Source of the DNA: Prevotella melaninogenica
GTDB taxonomy: Bacteria; Bacteroidota; Bacteroidia; Bacteroidales; Bacteroidaceae
Direction of reading: 5' to 3'
DNA: 64,000 bases
Assembly (NCBI RefSeq): GCF_018128065.1
Contig: NZ_CP072359.1
Coordinates: forward strand, 1-64,000
This document shows, one piece after another, positions 28,129 to 37,556 of the stretch. The first letter of the stretch is position 1. Each line of letters begins with the position of its first letter. The notes beneath the pieces were generated by a model. That model was not told the DNA's origin. It was given only the letters and a program-made list of their open reading frames with translations, and made no database searches. The position numbers were made by a program, and so were the translations under genes.

Positions 28129-28620
28129 TATGACGTTTACATAGCAAATATATAGAAAAACAACGGGGAAACGAACTTGTAGAAGGGTCACAGCCATATC
28201 GCAAACAACACGGAATATATTCAAAAATCCTGAAACCAATGGGCTTTTCAAAGGCAGACTTTGGTGAACAAGTAAAATATAAAGCTGTAAACTACTATTA
28301 TGCAGGGTATAATGATTGTGATTTTGAATTAGAAATTACTGATGTAGAAGTCTCACCTATTTACTATTCACTCGCTCAAAAGTGGATTAGTGGTAACAGA
28401 CTAAAGTCATCAATCAGCTTACAGAGCGGAGAACGTAGACAAAAGCAATGTCACGGATGTGCCGATGGTACAAAAAGAAACAGGGACGTAGCGCACAGGT
28501 TACTGATATTTTTGATAACAAACGCTATGACTTAATGTCTATAATTCCACAAAAACATCACATTAAAACCTCATTTATCCCTTTGTTCATGCATGCCTTA
28601 GCGAAAAAGAAAAAGAAAAG
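28129..28620 (+). pseudogene. Frameshifted hypothetical protein
   Basis: Two overlapping frames look like one gene. The first encodes LVEGSQPYRKQHGIYSK, MGFSKADFGEQVKYKAVNYY and LAQKWISGNRLKSS. The second continues AMSRMCRWYKKKQGRSAQV, TDIFDNKRYDLMSIIPQKH. They join if one A is restored to the AAAA run at 28441-28444. No ATG is found before 28239 in the first frame, so the 5' end is uncertain; the 3' end runs into the tRNA promoter region. I do not recognise the family. The 28013-28128 spacer shows nothing. Confidence 0.4.
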
Positions 28621-28631
28621 TTATAAAAAGT

Positions 28632-28662
28632 TTGGAATAATCAGAAAATCTTATTACCTTTG
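28632..28662 (+). promoter_or_regulatory. Promoter of tRNA-Lys
   Basis: TTG at 28632-28634 and TACCTTTG at 28655-28662 with 20 bases between, followed by CACTCGC. Confidence 0.65.
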
Positions 28663-28687
28663 CACTCGCTTTACAAAAGCATAGGGA

Positions 28688-28760
28688 GATTCGCTAGCTC
28701 AGCTGGTAGAGCACAACACTTTTAATGTTGGGGTCATGGGTTCGAGCCCCATGCGAATCA
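28688..28760 (+). tRNA. tRNA-Lys (TTT)
   Basis: Acceptor GATTCGC/GCGAATC, D-arm GCTCAGCTGGTAGAGC, anticodon stem CAACA/TGTTG with loop CTTTTAA giving TTT, T-loop GGTTCGAGCCC. CCA not encoded. A group II intron tail lies directly downstream. Confidence 0.95.
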
Positions 28761-28773
28761 CTGAGTGCAAATC

Positions 28774-28873
28774 GAGTAGGAGGTAAACGCTAATTATAGG
28801 TGTTTATCTCCTATCTTCACGTTTACCAACCTCTCACACCACCGTACATGCGGTTCCGCATACGGCGATTCCT
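28774..28873 (-). mobile_element. 3' tail of a group II intron (remnant)
   Basis: On the minus strand the sequence GCCGTATGCGGAACCGCATG, GTACGGTGGTGTGAGAGG, a GGTAAACG...CGTTTACC stem, then CCTCCTACTCGAT reproduces the 3' region of bacterial group II introns including the terminal stem and exon junction. No reverse transcriptase frame is left. It is interrupted by the ISAon1 element at 28874. Confidence 0.55.
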
Positions 28874-28935
28874 GGCTCAGTAGAAAAGAGGTGTGGAAAT
28901 TTTCTTAATTAATATATTTTTCTTTCCTTTGTATT

Positions 28936-29322
28936 ATGGAAGAAAAATACCTATATCAATTAGCCGAATTCGTTTTACCAGGCGATGTCTTACATTATTT
29001 CTCTATTGTTAATATAGAGTCTAATAGTTCTTTGTTACGCATTTATCTTGATGAGAAGATGGAGAAAGAACTTTCCGATGATCTTCATTTTGAATCTAAA
29101 GGTTTTATGGCTGCTGTCGAAGTGACAGACTTCCCGATTCGGGACCATAAGGTCATATTGGTTCTTCGTAGACGTCGATGGGTAGATATTCGTACGGGTA
29201 AGAGTTTCTCTCTTCCCTTGCAGATTGATATTACAGCCTCCGGGGTTCGTTATTCCAAAGAGTTCGGAGCTTTTTTAAAAGAAACGTATGGAGACATCCC
29301 CAGTGACCTGCCGTACACTTGA
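28936..29322 (+). CDS. ISAon1 transposase N-terminal region protein
   Basis: A 128-residue protein beginning MEEKYLYQLAEFVLPGDVLH. It corresponds to the separate N-terminal region found upstream of ISAon1 transposases, with a basic, zinc-lacking DNA-binding-like half (RRRRWVDIRTGKSF). It overlaps the transposase frame by 35 bases in a different frame. That arrangement is usual for the family and suggests either coupling or frameshifting. Confidence 0.85.
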   Translation: MEEKYLYQLAEFVLPGDVLHYFSIVNIESNSSLLRIYLDEKMEKELSDDLHFESKGFMAAVEVTDFPIRDHKVILVLRRRRWVDIRTGKSFSLPLQIDITASGVRYSKEFGAFLKETYGDIPSDLPYT

Positions 29323-30280
29323 GGAATTCTATCATATCAATGGACATAGTTTTGAGAAACAATATAAGGAAACATTAAGCGGTTACAGGTCCTGGGAGCA
29401 GTTGCCTCATGCACAGAAGTGGCTTCTCTTTGAGGATAATATTGGCAAAAACTTAGCTATAGACGAGACATCCTTGTCCAATGGTGAACTCTATACGATT
29501 GTGACTAATAGGGATAAACATGGCAGGGAAAGATGTCTTGTAGCAATTGTTGCAGGAACCAAGTCTTTGGATGTCTGCAAAGTGTTGGATAAGATAGATG
29601 AAAAGAAGCGGGAAGAAGTAGAAGAGGTCACCTTGGACTTATCCGATAGTATGCGTAAGATAGTAAGACATTGTTTTCCCAAAGCTAAACGAGTTGTTGA
29701 TCGCTTTCATATACAGAAACTTGCAAGTGATGCCGTGCAACAGATGAGAATAGAGCACCGCTGGTCTGCCTTACAGCAAGCAAATGACGAGAAAGAGAAT
29801 GCAAAGTTAGAAAACAGACCCTATCAACCTGTGACTTTTGAGAATGGAGATACACGTAGTGAACTGCTGGTAAGAAGCAGGTATCTGTTATTTAAATCAT
29901 CAGAGAAATGGACTGATGAGCAGAAGCTAAGAGCCAAGATACTATTTAGAGAATATCCTGACATTAAGAAGGCTTACGGCTTATCACATTCGCTAAGAAT
30001 GATTTTTGCTAAGAATACTATCAAAGATGCAGCCAGACTATCATTGGCAAAATGGTATAATAAGGTTGAAGAAGCAGGCTTTCATTCCTTTAATGTCATT
30101 GCCGCAACTTTCTACGAGCATTACGATGACATACTTAACTTTTATATTAACAGGTCTACAAACGCTGCAGCTGAATCCTTCAATGCGAAAATAAAACTAT
30201 TTAGGGCTAACTTAAGAGGGGTTGTAGATAAAAGTTTCTTTCTTTTTAGACTTGCTAAACTATATGCGTATCCACACTGA
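29288..30280 (+). CDS. ISAon1-family DDE transposase (ISL3 group)
   Basis: A 330-residue catalytic transposase. The DDE residues are recognisable: Asp in LAIDETSLSNG, Asp in VVDRFHIQKLA and Glu in STNAAAESFNAKIK, matching DDE_Tnp_ISL3. The stop lies 14 bases before the element's right end. Intact and probably active. Confidence 0.93.
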   Translation: METSPVTCRTLEEFYHINGHSFEKQYKETLSGYRSWEQLPHAQKWLLFEDNIGKNLAIDETSLSNGELYTIVTNRDKHGRERCLVAIVAGTKSLDVCKVLDKIDEKKREEVEEVTLDLSDSMRKIVRHCFPKAKRVVDRFHIQKLASDAVQQMRIEHRWSALQQANDEKENAKLENRPYQPVTFENGDTRSELLVRSRYLLFKSSEKWTDEQKLRAKILFREYPDIKKAYGLSHSLRMIFAKNTIKDAARLSLAKWYNKVEEAGFHSFNVIAATFYEHYDDILNFYINRSTNAAAESFNAKIKLFRANLRGVVDKSFFLFRLAKLYAYPH

Positions 30281-30300
30281 ATATCTACTGTCCCCGATTC

Positions 30301-30750
30301 CTATTTAACATACCAATCATTTCCTATATATTTATATTCTTGTTTGTGCTCATTAAAAAGATATACTTTATCAGTATAGTGTTTGTTTATTTTAATATAA
30401 TCTGTGCCATTAGATATGACTCTTATTATTTTACCATAATCAATACGACAATATGATAAATTTAACCTTTTATACACCTTGATTAAGGTAATTATCTCTT
30501 TGTCCTTCAACATATAATTACTCGGTTTTTTTTTAATTTTGAGATTATTATCTACAAAAACGAGACCGCTCCCTTTTATCCTATATAATTCAAAAATTAT
30601 AGTATCAAAATCTCTATTATAGATTAACACTCCATCAAATTGTCGATAATCATAGTTTGGTATTTGACTATTGTACCTAATTTCTGAGGTACAATCACCG
30701 AAGACGAAAAGAACTACAAATAAAATTATCATTTTTATCTTGGAATCCAT
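30301..30750 (-). CDS. AT-rich orphan gene, possible secreted or lipoprotein-like protein
   Basis: From the Met at 30750 the 149-residue product begins MDSKIKMIILFVVLFVFGDC, a hydrophobic signal-like segment ending at a Cys, followed by a Tyr-, Asn- and Lys-rich body. A slightly longer start at 30765 is possible. Base composition is more AT-rich than neighbours, and it is caught between two insertion sequences, which suggests transfer. I do not recognise the family. The last codons overlap the ISAon1 target duplication. Confidence 0.55.
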   Translation of the reverse strand: MDSKIKMIILFVVLFVFGDCTSEIRYNSQIPNYDYRQFDGVLIYNRDFDTIIFELYRIKGSGLVFVDNNLKIKKKPSNYMLKDKEIITLIKVYKRLNLSYCRIDYGKIIRVISNGTDYIKINKHYTDKVYLFNEHKQEYKYIGNDWYVK

Positions 30751-30778
30751 ACATTTATCTCCCAACTATCTTGTTATA

Positions 30779-31979
30779 CCTTAATTCCGCAGAACAAAAT
30801 CTTATAAGAAACCCAAGTGCCTGAGTGACAAAGTCTTCAAAACACTTGGATATGTCAGAAATTTCACCTAACATAGTGCTGTTAAATAAAAAGCAAGCAA
30901 AACAAGTGACATGACAAAGATAGCAATTAAAAACGAGAATATCACTTCTTTCGGTGGAATTTATCATATTATGGACGTATTTTCAAAGTTGGGCTTTGAA
31001 AAACTTACAGAATCTGTCTTGGGCAAATGTGGGTGTAGCGATAAGGCTTTTAGTCATGGAAACATTTTCGGTTCTCTCTTCTTCAGTTACCTTTGTGGTG
31101 GAGAATGTCTTGAGGATATCAATGCGCTTATAGGGCAGTTCAGGCAGAGACCTGGCACGCAACTGCCTGGTGCCGACACTGTAGGACGTGGACTTAAGGA
31201 ACTTGCCGAAGAGAATATCGTCTATAAGAGCGAGATCTCTGGGAAGTCGTATAGCTTCAATGCAGCAGAGAAACGGAACACCTTACTTCTGCGAATGATA
31301 CGACAGATGGGGCTTATAAAGGTAGGCAGCCATGTTGACTTGGACTTTGATCATCAGTTTATTCCTGCCCACAAGTTCGATGCAAAGTATTCTTACAAAC
31401 AGGATTTTGGCTACTTCCCTGGTTGGGCTTCCATTGGGGGGCATTATCGTTGGAGGTGAGAATCGTGATGGAAACACCAATGTGAAATTTCATCAGGAAG
31501 ACACGCTTCGTCGCATTATGGACCGAGTAATCTCAGAACTTGGTGTGACAATAGAGCGTTTCCGTGCCGACTGTGGGTCGTTCTCAAAGGAAATTATCCA
31601 AACCGTAGAGCAATGCTGTAACACATTCTATATACGTGCTGCCAACTGTAGCACCCGACACGAGGAGTTCTGCCAGCTGGAAGAATGGAAGAGCGTTGAG
31701 GTTGGTTATGAATTTTGTCAGTGTGCCAGCGAAATGGGTGCGCACAGGAAGGCAGAACGTTCTAAACCTTTATACCAATAAAGCATACTACTCTGAAGTT
31801 TTCCTTGAATAAACAGCATTTCTTTGTGGCATTCATTTCTCCATTGGCTTGAGTGAAGGATTTTATGCGCCTGCAAGGGCAAATTCCAGCCTAAGCTCGC
31901 TTCTTATCACATGTAGAAGCAAAAAAGATATCTCAACACATTAAGTTATCTCACAAGAAAAAGTGCTGCGGAATTAAGG
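30779..31979 (+). mobile_element. IS1380-family element, internally deleted
   Basis: Perfect 14-bp terminal inverted repeats CCTTAATTCCGCAG (30779-30792) and CTGCGGAATTAAGG (31966-31979). Length is 1.2 kb against about 1.6-1.7 kb for complete IS1380 elements, and the transposase is frameshifted and lacks its C-terminal part. No matching target duplication is evident. Inactive copy that might still be mobilised in trans. Confidence 0.8.
30911..31781 (+). pseudogene. IS1380 transposase, frameshifted and truncated
   Basis: The first frame encodes the N-terminal half (FGGIYHIMDVFSKLGFEKL, GADTVGRGLKELAEEN, HVDLDFDHQFIP with the first catalytic Asp). It goes out of frame at a run of six G (31436-31441); with five G it continues GGIIVGGENRDGNTNVKFHQ and ERFRADCGSFSKEI with the second Asp. 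The protein ends early at HRKAERSKPLYQ; the region holding the catalytic Glu is lost. Confidence 0.85.
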
Positions 31980-32037
31980 TTCGATACTTTTTATTATAAT
32001 TTCTCTTTTGTCATTCTGTTGTTATAATTAATATTAT

Positions 32038-32045
32038 TACCTTTG
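32038..32045 (+). promoter_or_regulatory. -7 box of the DUF2723 gene
   Basis: TACCTTTG followed by CA, 73 bases before the ATG. No well-spaced -33 TTG. Confidence 0.5.
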
Positions 32046-32118
32046 CAGCAATTATTTCGAAATAAAAAATCTCTGCTTATCCAACAAAGATGAGTGGACA
32101 GTAAATTCTAATCGTATA

Positions 32119-35100
32119 ATGAAACAATTCAGACTGGTGGACAACATCGTCGGATGGCTTGCATTTTTTATTGCAGCTTTCGTCTATTGTTCCACAATTG
32201 AACCGACAGCCAGCTTTTGGGACTGTCCCGAATTCATTACAACAGGGTATAAACTGGAGATTGGTCACCCTCCTGGGGCACCATTCTTTATGCTTACAGC
32301 CAATCTCTTCTCACATTTTGCGAGCGACCCAACAGAGGTAGCACGTATGGTCAACACCATGAGCGCATTGCTTTCGGCAACGTGTATCATGTTCCTTTTT
32401 TGGACCATCACCCACCTCTCACGTCGACTGATTGTGCGTGACGGTGAAGCTCCTTCACTTGCAAAAACTATAGCCATCGAAGGTGCAGGTCTGGTTGGTG
32501 CACTGATTTATACTTTCAGTGATACTTTCTGGTTCTCAGCAGTTGAGGGAGAGGTATATGCCTACTCTTCAGCCTTTACCGCTGTTGTGTTCTGGCTTAT
32601 CTTGAAATGGGAAGATAATGCTGACAGACCTCATTCTGACCGTTGGTTGGTACTGATTACCTATATGACAGGTCTATCTATTGGTGTGCACCTTCTCAAC
32701 CTCCTTTGTATTCCAGCCATTGCACTGGTTTACTATTATAAGAAGGTGCCTGATGCAAACCTAAAAGGTTCACTATTTGCTTTGCTCCTCTCAGTGATTC
32801 TCGTTGCGGCCGTTCTTTATGGTGTTGTTCCAGGTATTATTACTGTAGGTGGATGGTTTGAGTTGTTCTTTACGAATACACTTGGCATGCCATTCAATAC
32901 TGGTACTATTATTTATATTGCCTTACTCATTGCTTCCTTCATTTGGGGTATTTATGAGACATATCAGAACAAGAGTCCACGCCGTCAGAATATAGCATTC
33001 TTGGCTGCATTGGGACTGATTGGTATTCCATTCTATGGCTATGGCTGGGCAGCATTCTTTACTGGACTTGTCGTACTTGCACTCGTTTACGTACTGCTTC
33101 AGTGGCAGCGTCCATTCAACAAAGATGGTAAGAAGCAGCGTGTTGCACTTGTATCTTCACGCATTAAGAACACAGCTTTACTTTGTATGCTGATGTTGTT
33201 TATCGGCTACTCTTCATATGCTGTAATCGTTATACGCTCAACAGCCAATCCACCAATGGATCAGAACTCACCAGAGGATATCTTTACTTTGGGTAGTTAT
33301 CTGAGTCGTGACCAGTATGGTGATCGTCCATTACTCTACGGTCAGGCATACTCAAGTCAGCCAGCAGTTGCAGAAGATGGTATGCACTATAAGTTTGATG
33401 AGGGGGCACCAGTTTATGAGCGTAAGGAAAAAGCATCTAAGGATGAGAAGGACTCTTACTTCATTGTACGTCATAAGGCTACACAGGTGTTTGAGCAGAA
33501 TATGTTTTTCCCACGTATGTACAACCCAGGTTCTGCAGATCAATACGAACAGTGGATGGGCGGTATTACTGGTCATGATGTTGATGGCGTAAAGATGCCT
33601 ACACAATTGGAGAACATGAAGTTCTTCCTTTCTTACCAATGTAACTTCATGTACTGGCGTTACTTTATGTGGAACTTTGCTGGTCGACAGAACGACATAC
33701 AAGGCAATGGTGAGCCAGAGCATGGTAATTGGATTACTGGTATCTCATTCATTGATAACGCACTCTATGGCGATCAAAACTTGTTACCAGATGAGTTAAA
33801 AGCAAATAAAGGACACAATGTCTTCTACTGTCTACCTTTATTGCTCGGTCTAATAGGTCTTTTCTGGCAGGCATGGCGTGGAAAGCGTGGTATACAGCAG
33901 TTTTGGGTTGTATTCTTCTTATTCTTTATGACTGGTCTTGCTATCGTTATCTATCTGAACCAAACCCCAAGTCAGCCACGTGAGCGTGACTATGCTTATG
34001 CTGGCTCATTCTACGCATACGCAATATGGTGTGGTTTGGGTGTATTGGCACTCTATGACTGGGCACGTAAGTTAAAGGTTGCACCCGTACTTTCAGCCTC
34101 TGCCATTTCACTTGCCTGTCTGTTTGTTCCTATTCAGATGGCATCTCAGACATGGGACGACCACGATCGTTCAGACCGATATGCATGTCGTGATTTCGGT
34201 CAGAATTACCTTAATTCATTGCAGCAGAAGGGTAATCCAATTATCTTCACAAATGGTGATAATGACACTTTCCCACTTTGGTACAACCAAGAGGTTGAAG
34301 GAGTACGCATAGATTCACGTGTCTGCAACCTTTCTTATCTGCAGACAGACTGGTATATCGACCAGATGCGTCGTCCTGCATACAACTCACCAAGTGTACC
34401 TATTTCGTGGCCACGCCTTGACTATGTAAGTGGTACAAATGAATATGTACAAGTTGCACCAGAGTTTAAGCAGCAGATTCGAGACTTCTATAAGCAAGAC
34501 CCAGCTGCAGCAAAGGCACAGTTTGGTGACGACCCATTTGAATTGAAGAATATTCTCAAGTATTGGGTACGCTCAAAGAATACAGAAAATCATATTATTC
34601 CTACTGATACCATCTACATGACAATCGACAAGGAGGCCGTTCGTCGTAGTGGTATGATGCGTCCTGGTAATTCTATTCCAGATCGTATGGCTATCTCATT
34701 GGCAAGAAAGCAGGCATTGTACAAGAACGACTTGATGATGCTTGAAATGATTGCTAATTGTAATTGGACTCGACCTCTGTATGTAGCAATCACTGTTGGT
34801 GCGGAGAACTTTATGAACTTAGGAGAGAATTTTGTTCAAGAGGGTCTTGTAAATCGTATCACTCCATTCTCAACAGAGGATAAAGCAAATACGACTGGTA
34901 TCAACATGCGTAACTTCGACACAGAGAAGACATACGATGTAATGATGAAGCGCTTTAAGTGGGGCGGTCTTAACCGACCAGGACTCTATATTGATGAAAC
35001 TGTAGCTCGTATGTGTTATACGCATCGTCGTGAGATGGCTGACCTTGCACTCCACCTTATTACAAAGGGAGAAAAAACTAAGGCGTTGAAGGTTTTGCAG

Positions 35101-35439
35101 AAGGCTGAGAAGGAAATACCAACCTATAATGTTCCAATTAGCTACATGAGCGGTTCTGGTGAGATGGCACGTGCATACGCATTGCTGGGACAGAAAGCAA
35201 AGGCACGTCAGTTATATGATGCGTTGTGGAAGATTTCACTTCAGTATGTTAACTACTATCTGAGTCTTAATCCTCGTCTCTTCAATATGACCCAAGGATC
35301 ATGCAAAATGAATTTCCAGATAATGATGAATCTTGTTAATGAGAACGAACAAAGTGATCGTACATGGGCGAATAAACATGCAGATCAGTTGAACAATCTC
35401 TTTACAAGGTTTCAAAGCAAAGGTGGCGCATTGATGTAG
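32119..35439 (+). CDS. DUF2723 (GT117-type) protein O-mannosyltransferase-like membrane protein
   Basis: A 1,106-residue inner-membrane protein. The N-terminal DUF2723 domain (about 10-250) has the GT-C-like arrangement with acidic motif STIEPTASFWDCPEFI and EIGHPPGAPF. About a dozen membrane helices follow to residue 670, then a long soluble region and TPR-like helices near the C-terminus (about 975-1050). Such proteins are proposed to be lipid-linked sugar-dependent glycosyltransferases of the Bacteroidetes protein O-glycosylation type; that assignment is by family. Monocistronic with a clear terminator. Confidence 0.88.
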   Translation: MKQFRLVDNIVGWLAFFIAAFVYCSTIEPTASFWDCPEFITTGYKLEIGHPPGAPFFMLTANLFSHFASDPTEVARMVNTMSALLSATCIMFLFWTITHLSRRLIVRDGEAPSLAKTIAIEGAGLVGALIYTFSDTFWFSAVEGEVYAYSSAFTAVVFWLILKWEDNADRPHSDRWLVLITYMTGLSIGVHLLNLLCIPAIALVYYYKKVPDANLKGSLFALLLSVILVAAVLYGVVPGIITVGGWFELFFTNTLGMPFNTGTIIYIALLIASFIWGIYETYQNKSPRRQNIAFLAALGLIGIPFYGYGWAAFFTGLVVLALVYVLLQWQRPFNKDGKKQRVALVSSRIKNTALLCMLMLFIGYSSYAVIVIRSTANPPMDQNSPEDIFTLGSYLSRDQYGDRPLLYGQAYSSQPAVAEDGMHYKFDEGAPVYERKEKASKDEKDSYFIVRHKATQVFEQNMFFPRMYNPGSADQYEQWMGGITGHDVDGVKMPTQLENMKFFLSYQCNFMYWRYFMWNFAGRQNDIQGNGEPEHGNWITGISFIDNALYGDQNLLPDELKANKGHNVFYCLPLLLGLIGLFWQAWRGKRGIQQFWVVFFLFFMTGLAIVIYLNQTPSQPRERDYAYAGSFYAYAIWCGLGVLALYDWARKLKVAPVLSASAISLACLFVPIQMASQTWDDHDRSDRYACRDFGQNYLNSLQQKGNPIIFTNGDNDTFPLWYNQEVEGVRIDSRVCNLSYLQTDWYIDQMRRPAYNSPSVPISWPRLDYVSGTNEYVQVAPEFKQQIRDFYKQDPAAAKAQFGDDPFELKNILKYWVRSKNTENHIIPTDTIYMTIDKEAVRRSGMMRPGNSIPDRMAISLARKQALYKNDLMMLEMIANCNWTRPLYVAITVGAENFMNLGENFVQEGLVNRITPFSTEDKANTTGINMRNFDTEKTYDVMMKRFKWGGLNRPGLYIDETVARMCYTHRREMADLALHLITKGEKTKALKVLQKAEKEIPTYNVPISYMSGSGEMARAYALLGQKAKARQLYDALWKISLQYVNYYLSLNPRLFNMTQGSCKMNFQIMMNLVNENEQSDRTWANKHADQLNNLFTRFQSKGGALM

Positions 35440-35474
35440 GATTACAATAATCCTCATAATAGATAATTAAAACT

Positions 35475-35524
35475 AAAAGCCAGAATCTGGTTGTCTTAAA
35501 AGACTACCAAACTCTGGCTTTTTG
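35475..35524 (+). terminator. Terminator of the DUF2723 gene
   Basis: AAAAGCCAGA ... TCTGGCTTTTT with a second inner GGTTGTCTT/AGACTACC arm, followed by T residues. Confidence 0.75.
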
Positions 35525-35649
35525 TTTTACACTATCCAGATATAACCTTAGTCTAATGGGTACATTAACTGGATAAATTAGAATAGTAATAATCAACAAA
35601 TAATTTCTTTCTCAATCTTTGAGAAGATATTAGGGACACATCGAATAAT

Positions 35650-36282
35650 ATGCTAATAGAACAACCTGCACGCTGGTTACGTATCTTTTATCCACACGCT
35701 CTTTGGCGTATGGACAAGAACGAACATTCTGTCTATCTCACATTTGATGATGGACCAATACCTGAGGCAACACCTTTTATTCTTGACACACTTGACCAAT
35801 TCAATGCAAAGGCCATGTTTTTCATGGTTGCTGATAATGTAAGAAAACATCCAGAGATATATGAGGAGGTTATTCGTCGTGGACACAAAGTAGGTAATCA
35901 CACCTATCATCACCTTGGTTCTTTCAGACATTGGACATTGACCTATGCTGTAGATGTAACCAAAGCTGATGCACTACTCAATTCACCATACTTCCGTCCT
36001 CCACATGGATGGTTACGTCATACAGTTTATTGGTGGGTAAAACAGAATTATCGTGTTGTAATGTGGGATCTTGTAACACGTGATTATTCCAAATGGTTGA
36101 CAGCAGCAGACGTGGTAAACAATATTAAGAAATACTCACGTAATGGCTCTATCATTACTTTTCATGATTCACTCAAGAGTATTGATAAGCTTCGCACTGC
36201 ACTACCAGAGTCTTTGCAATGGCTTAAAGACCAAGGTTATGAATTCAAGGTTTTCCCTGATGACCCTGCAGAAACTTTTTAA
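35650..36282 (+). CDS. Polysaccharide deacetylase (NodB-like)
   Basis: A 210-residue carbohydrate esterase family 4-type enzyme that removes N-acetyl groups from a polysaccharide or peptidoglycan. Motif 1 YLTFDDGP includes the catalytic and metal Asp pair, motif 2 is GNHTYHH with metal His, and FRPPHGW is motif 3. A clear signal peptide is absent; a short amphipathic N-terminus (ARWLRIFYPHALWR) may associate with the membrane. Likely involved in envelope polysaccharide modification; target unknown. Confidence 0.87.
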   Translation: MLIEQPARWLRIFYPHALWRMDKNEHSVYLTFDDGPIPEATPFILDTLDQFNAKAMFFMVADNVRKHPEIYEEVIRRGHKVGNHTYHHLGSFRHWTLTYAVDVTKADALLNSPYFRPPHGWLRHTVYWWVKQNYRVVMWDLVTRDYSKWLTAADVVNNIKKYSRNGSIITFHDSLKSIDKLRTALPESLQWLKDQGYEFKVFPDDPAETF

Positions 36283-36424
36283 GAAGAAATTGATACACCT
36301 CAATAATATTTGAAATAAAAGAATAACATCTTATGGTATAACATGGAGTATAACCATGGGTATCAAGTCATATACTTCACAGTACCAGTTAATGCGATTA
36401 CATTAAAACTTTTAACCTCATCGT

Positions 36425-37423
36425 ATGACATCAACAAACGCCAACAGCTCTAACATCCATGAGGAAGATTTTGCTACTGTTCAATCAGCAACGATCAAGT
36501 CCTTAGCTCAAGATATGGGGTTCTTTGCTTGTGGCATAGCGAAGGCAGCACCTGTTGATGAAGCGATAGCACAAAAATATCGAAGATGGTTGGAAAATGG
36601 AGAAGAGGCTTCCATGGCGTATATGTCAAATTATTTAGAAAAACGTCTTGATCCACGACTCCTTGTTCCTGGCGTACGAAGCATTATTTCACTTGCTCTT
36701 AACTATGCTCCTGCTCAACAAATACCTGAAGGTGAATACCAGATTGCAGCCTACGCACTCGGTCAAGATTACCATGACTTGATGAAACAAAAGATGAGGG
36801 AGTTGGCTATAAAGATAACAGAGCGATGGCAGCTTCCATCAAAAGAAAATGGAGAAGAACCATCAATACGCTGTTTCTGTGACACAGCTCCAGTACTTGA
36901 ACGTTACTGGGCACAGAAAGCTGGACTTGGTTGGATTGGACGTAATCATCAACTTATTATCCCACATGCTGGTTCAATGTTCTTCTTGGGGGAGATATTC
37001 TTACCTTATGAAGCTGATGTTTATGATGAACCAATGTCGAATCGCTGTGGAAACTGTCATCGTTGTATAGATGCCTGCCCTACCCAAGCCATCATTCCGA
37101 ATGAGGACTTCCATGCCGAACGCTGTCTATCCTATCAGTTAATTGAAAACCGAGGAGAATTGTCTGATGAAGCAAAAAACAATATGGGTAATACCATCTA
37201 TGGTTGTGATCGATGCCAAACAGCTTGTCCATGGAACCGCTTTGCTACTCCCAACACTGAGCCTGCACTCCAACCTAAACCAGAACTTCTCAGCATGAGC
37301 AAGGAAAAGTGGCATAATCTCACCGTCGAAGATTATCAACGCCTTTTCAAAGGTTCAGCTGTGAAGCGTGTCAAATATGATGGACTAAAACGAAATATTA
37401 CCGTAACAAAATGTAAATTGTAA
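36425..37423 (+). CDS. queG: Epoxyqueuosine reductase
   Basis: Catalyses the last step of queuosine synthesis on tRNA, reducing epoxyqueuosine with cobalamin and two 4Fe-4S clusters. The 332-residue protein has the DUF1730 N-terminal half (YMSNYLEKRLDPRLLVPG) and two cluster motifs CGNCHRCIDACPTQA and CDRCQTACPWN. A cobalamin-dependent enzyme fits with the metH found in the window. No other que gene is adjacent. Confidence 0.95.
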   Translation: MTSTNANSSNIHEEDFATVQSATIKSLAQDMGFFACGIAKAAPVDEAIAQKYRRWLENGEEASMAYMSNYLEKRLDPRLLVPGVRSIISLALNYAPAQQIPEGEYQIAAYALGQDYHDLMKQKMRELAIKITERWQLPSKENGEEPSIRCFCDTAPVLERYWAQKAGLGWIGRNHQLIIPHAGSMFFLGEIFLPYEADVYDEPMSNRCGNCHRCIDACPTQAIIPNEDFHAERCLSYQLIENRGELSDEAKNNMGNTIYGCDRCQTACPWNRFATPNTEPALQPKPELLSMSKEKWHNLTVEDYQRLFKGSAVKRVKYDGLKRNITVTKCKL

Positions 37424-37556
37424 GCATCAAATAGCTACGATACAAATTAATTAAAGAGTAACATTTGTTCCCACTTTCTAATTTGGCATCGACTTTGTAA
37501 TACATACAATAGAAAGATAAACAAAGTATTACAAATTAAATAAAGAAGATAAGAGC

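Larger units (their letters stand above)
28874..30294 (+). mobile_element. ISAon1-type insertion sequence (ISL3 group), intact
   Basis: Imperfect terminal inverted repeats GGCTCAGTAGA...GTGTGGA (left, 28874-28897) and its counterpart at 30271-30294 (right). The element is bounded by identical 8-bp direct repeats CGATTCCT at 28866-28873 and 30295-30302, a target-site duplication. It carries the two overlapping ORFs of the family. The exact duplication points to recent insertion into the group II intron tail. Confidence 0.88.

Noticed and set aside
28780..28815. Hairpin after tRNA-Lys read as a simple terminator
   Set aside because: The stem is embedded in sequence matching a group II intron 3' end on the minus strand; may incidentally terminate transcription but is better annotated as intron.
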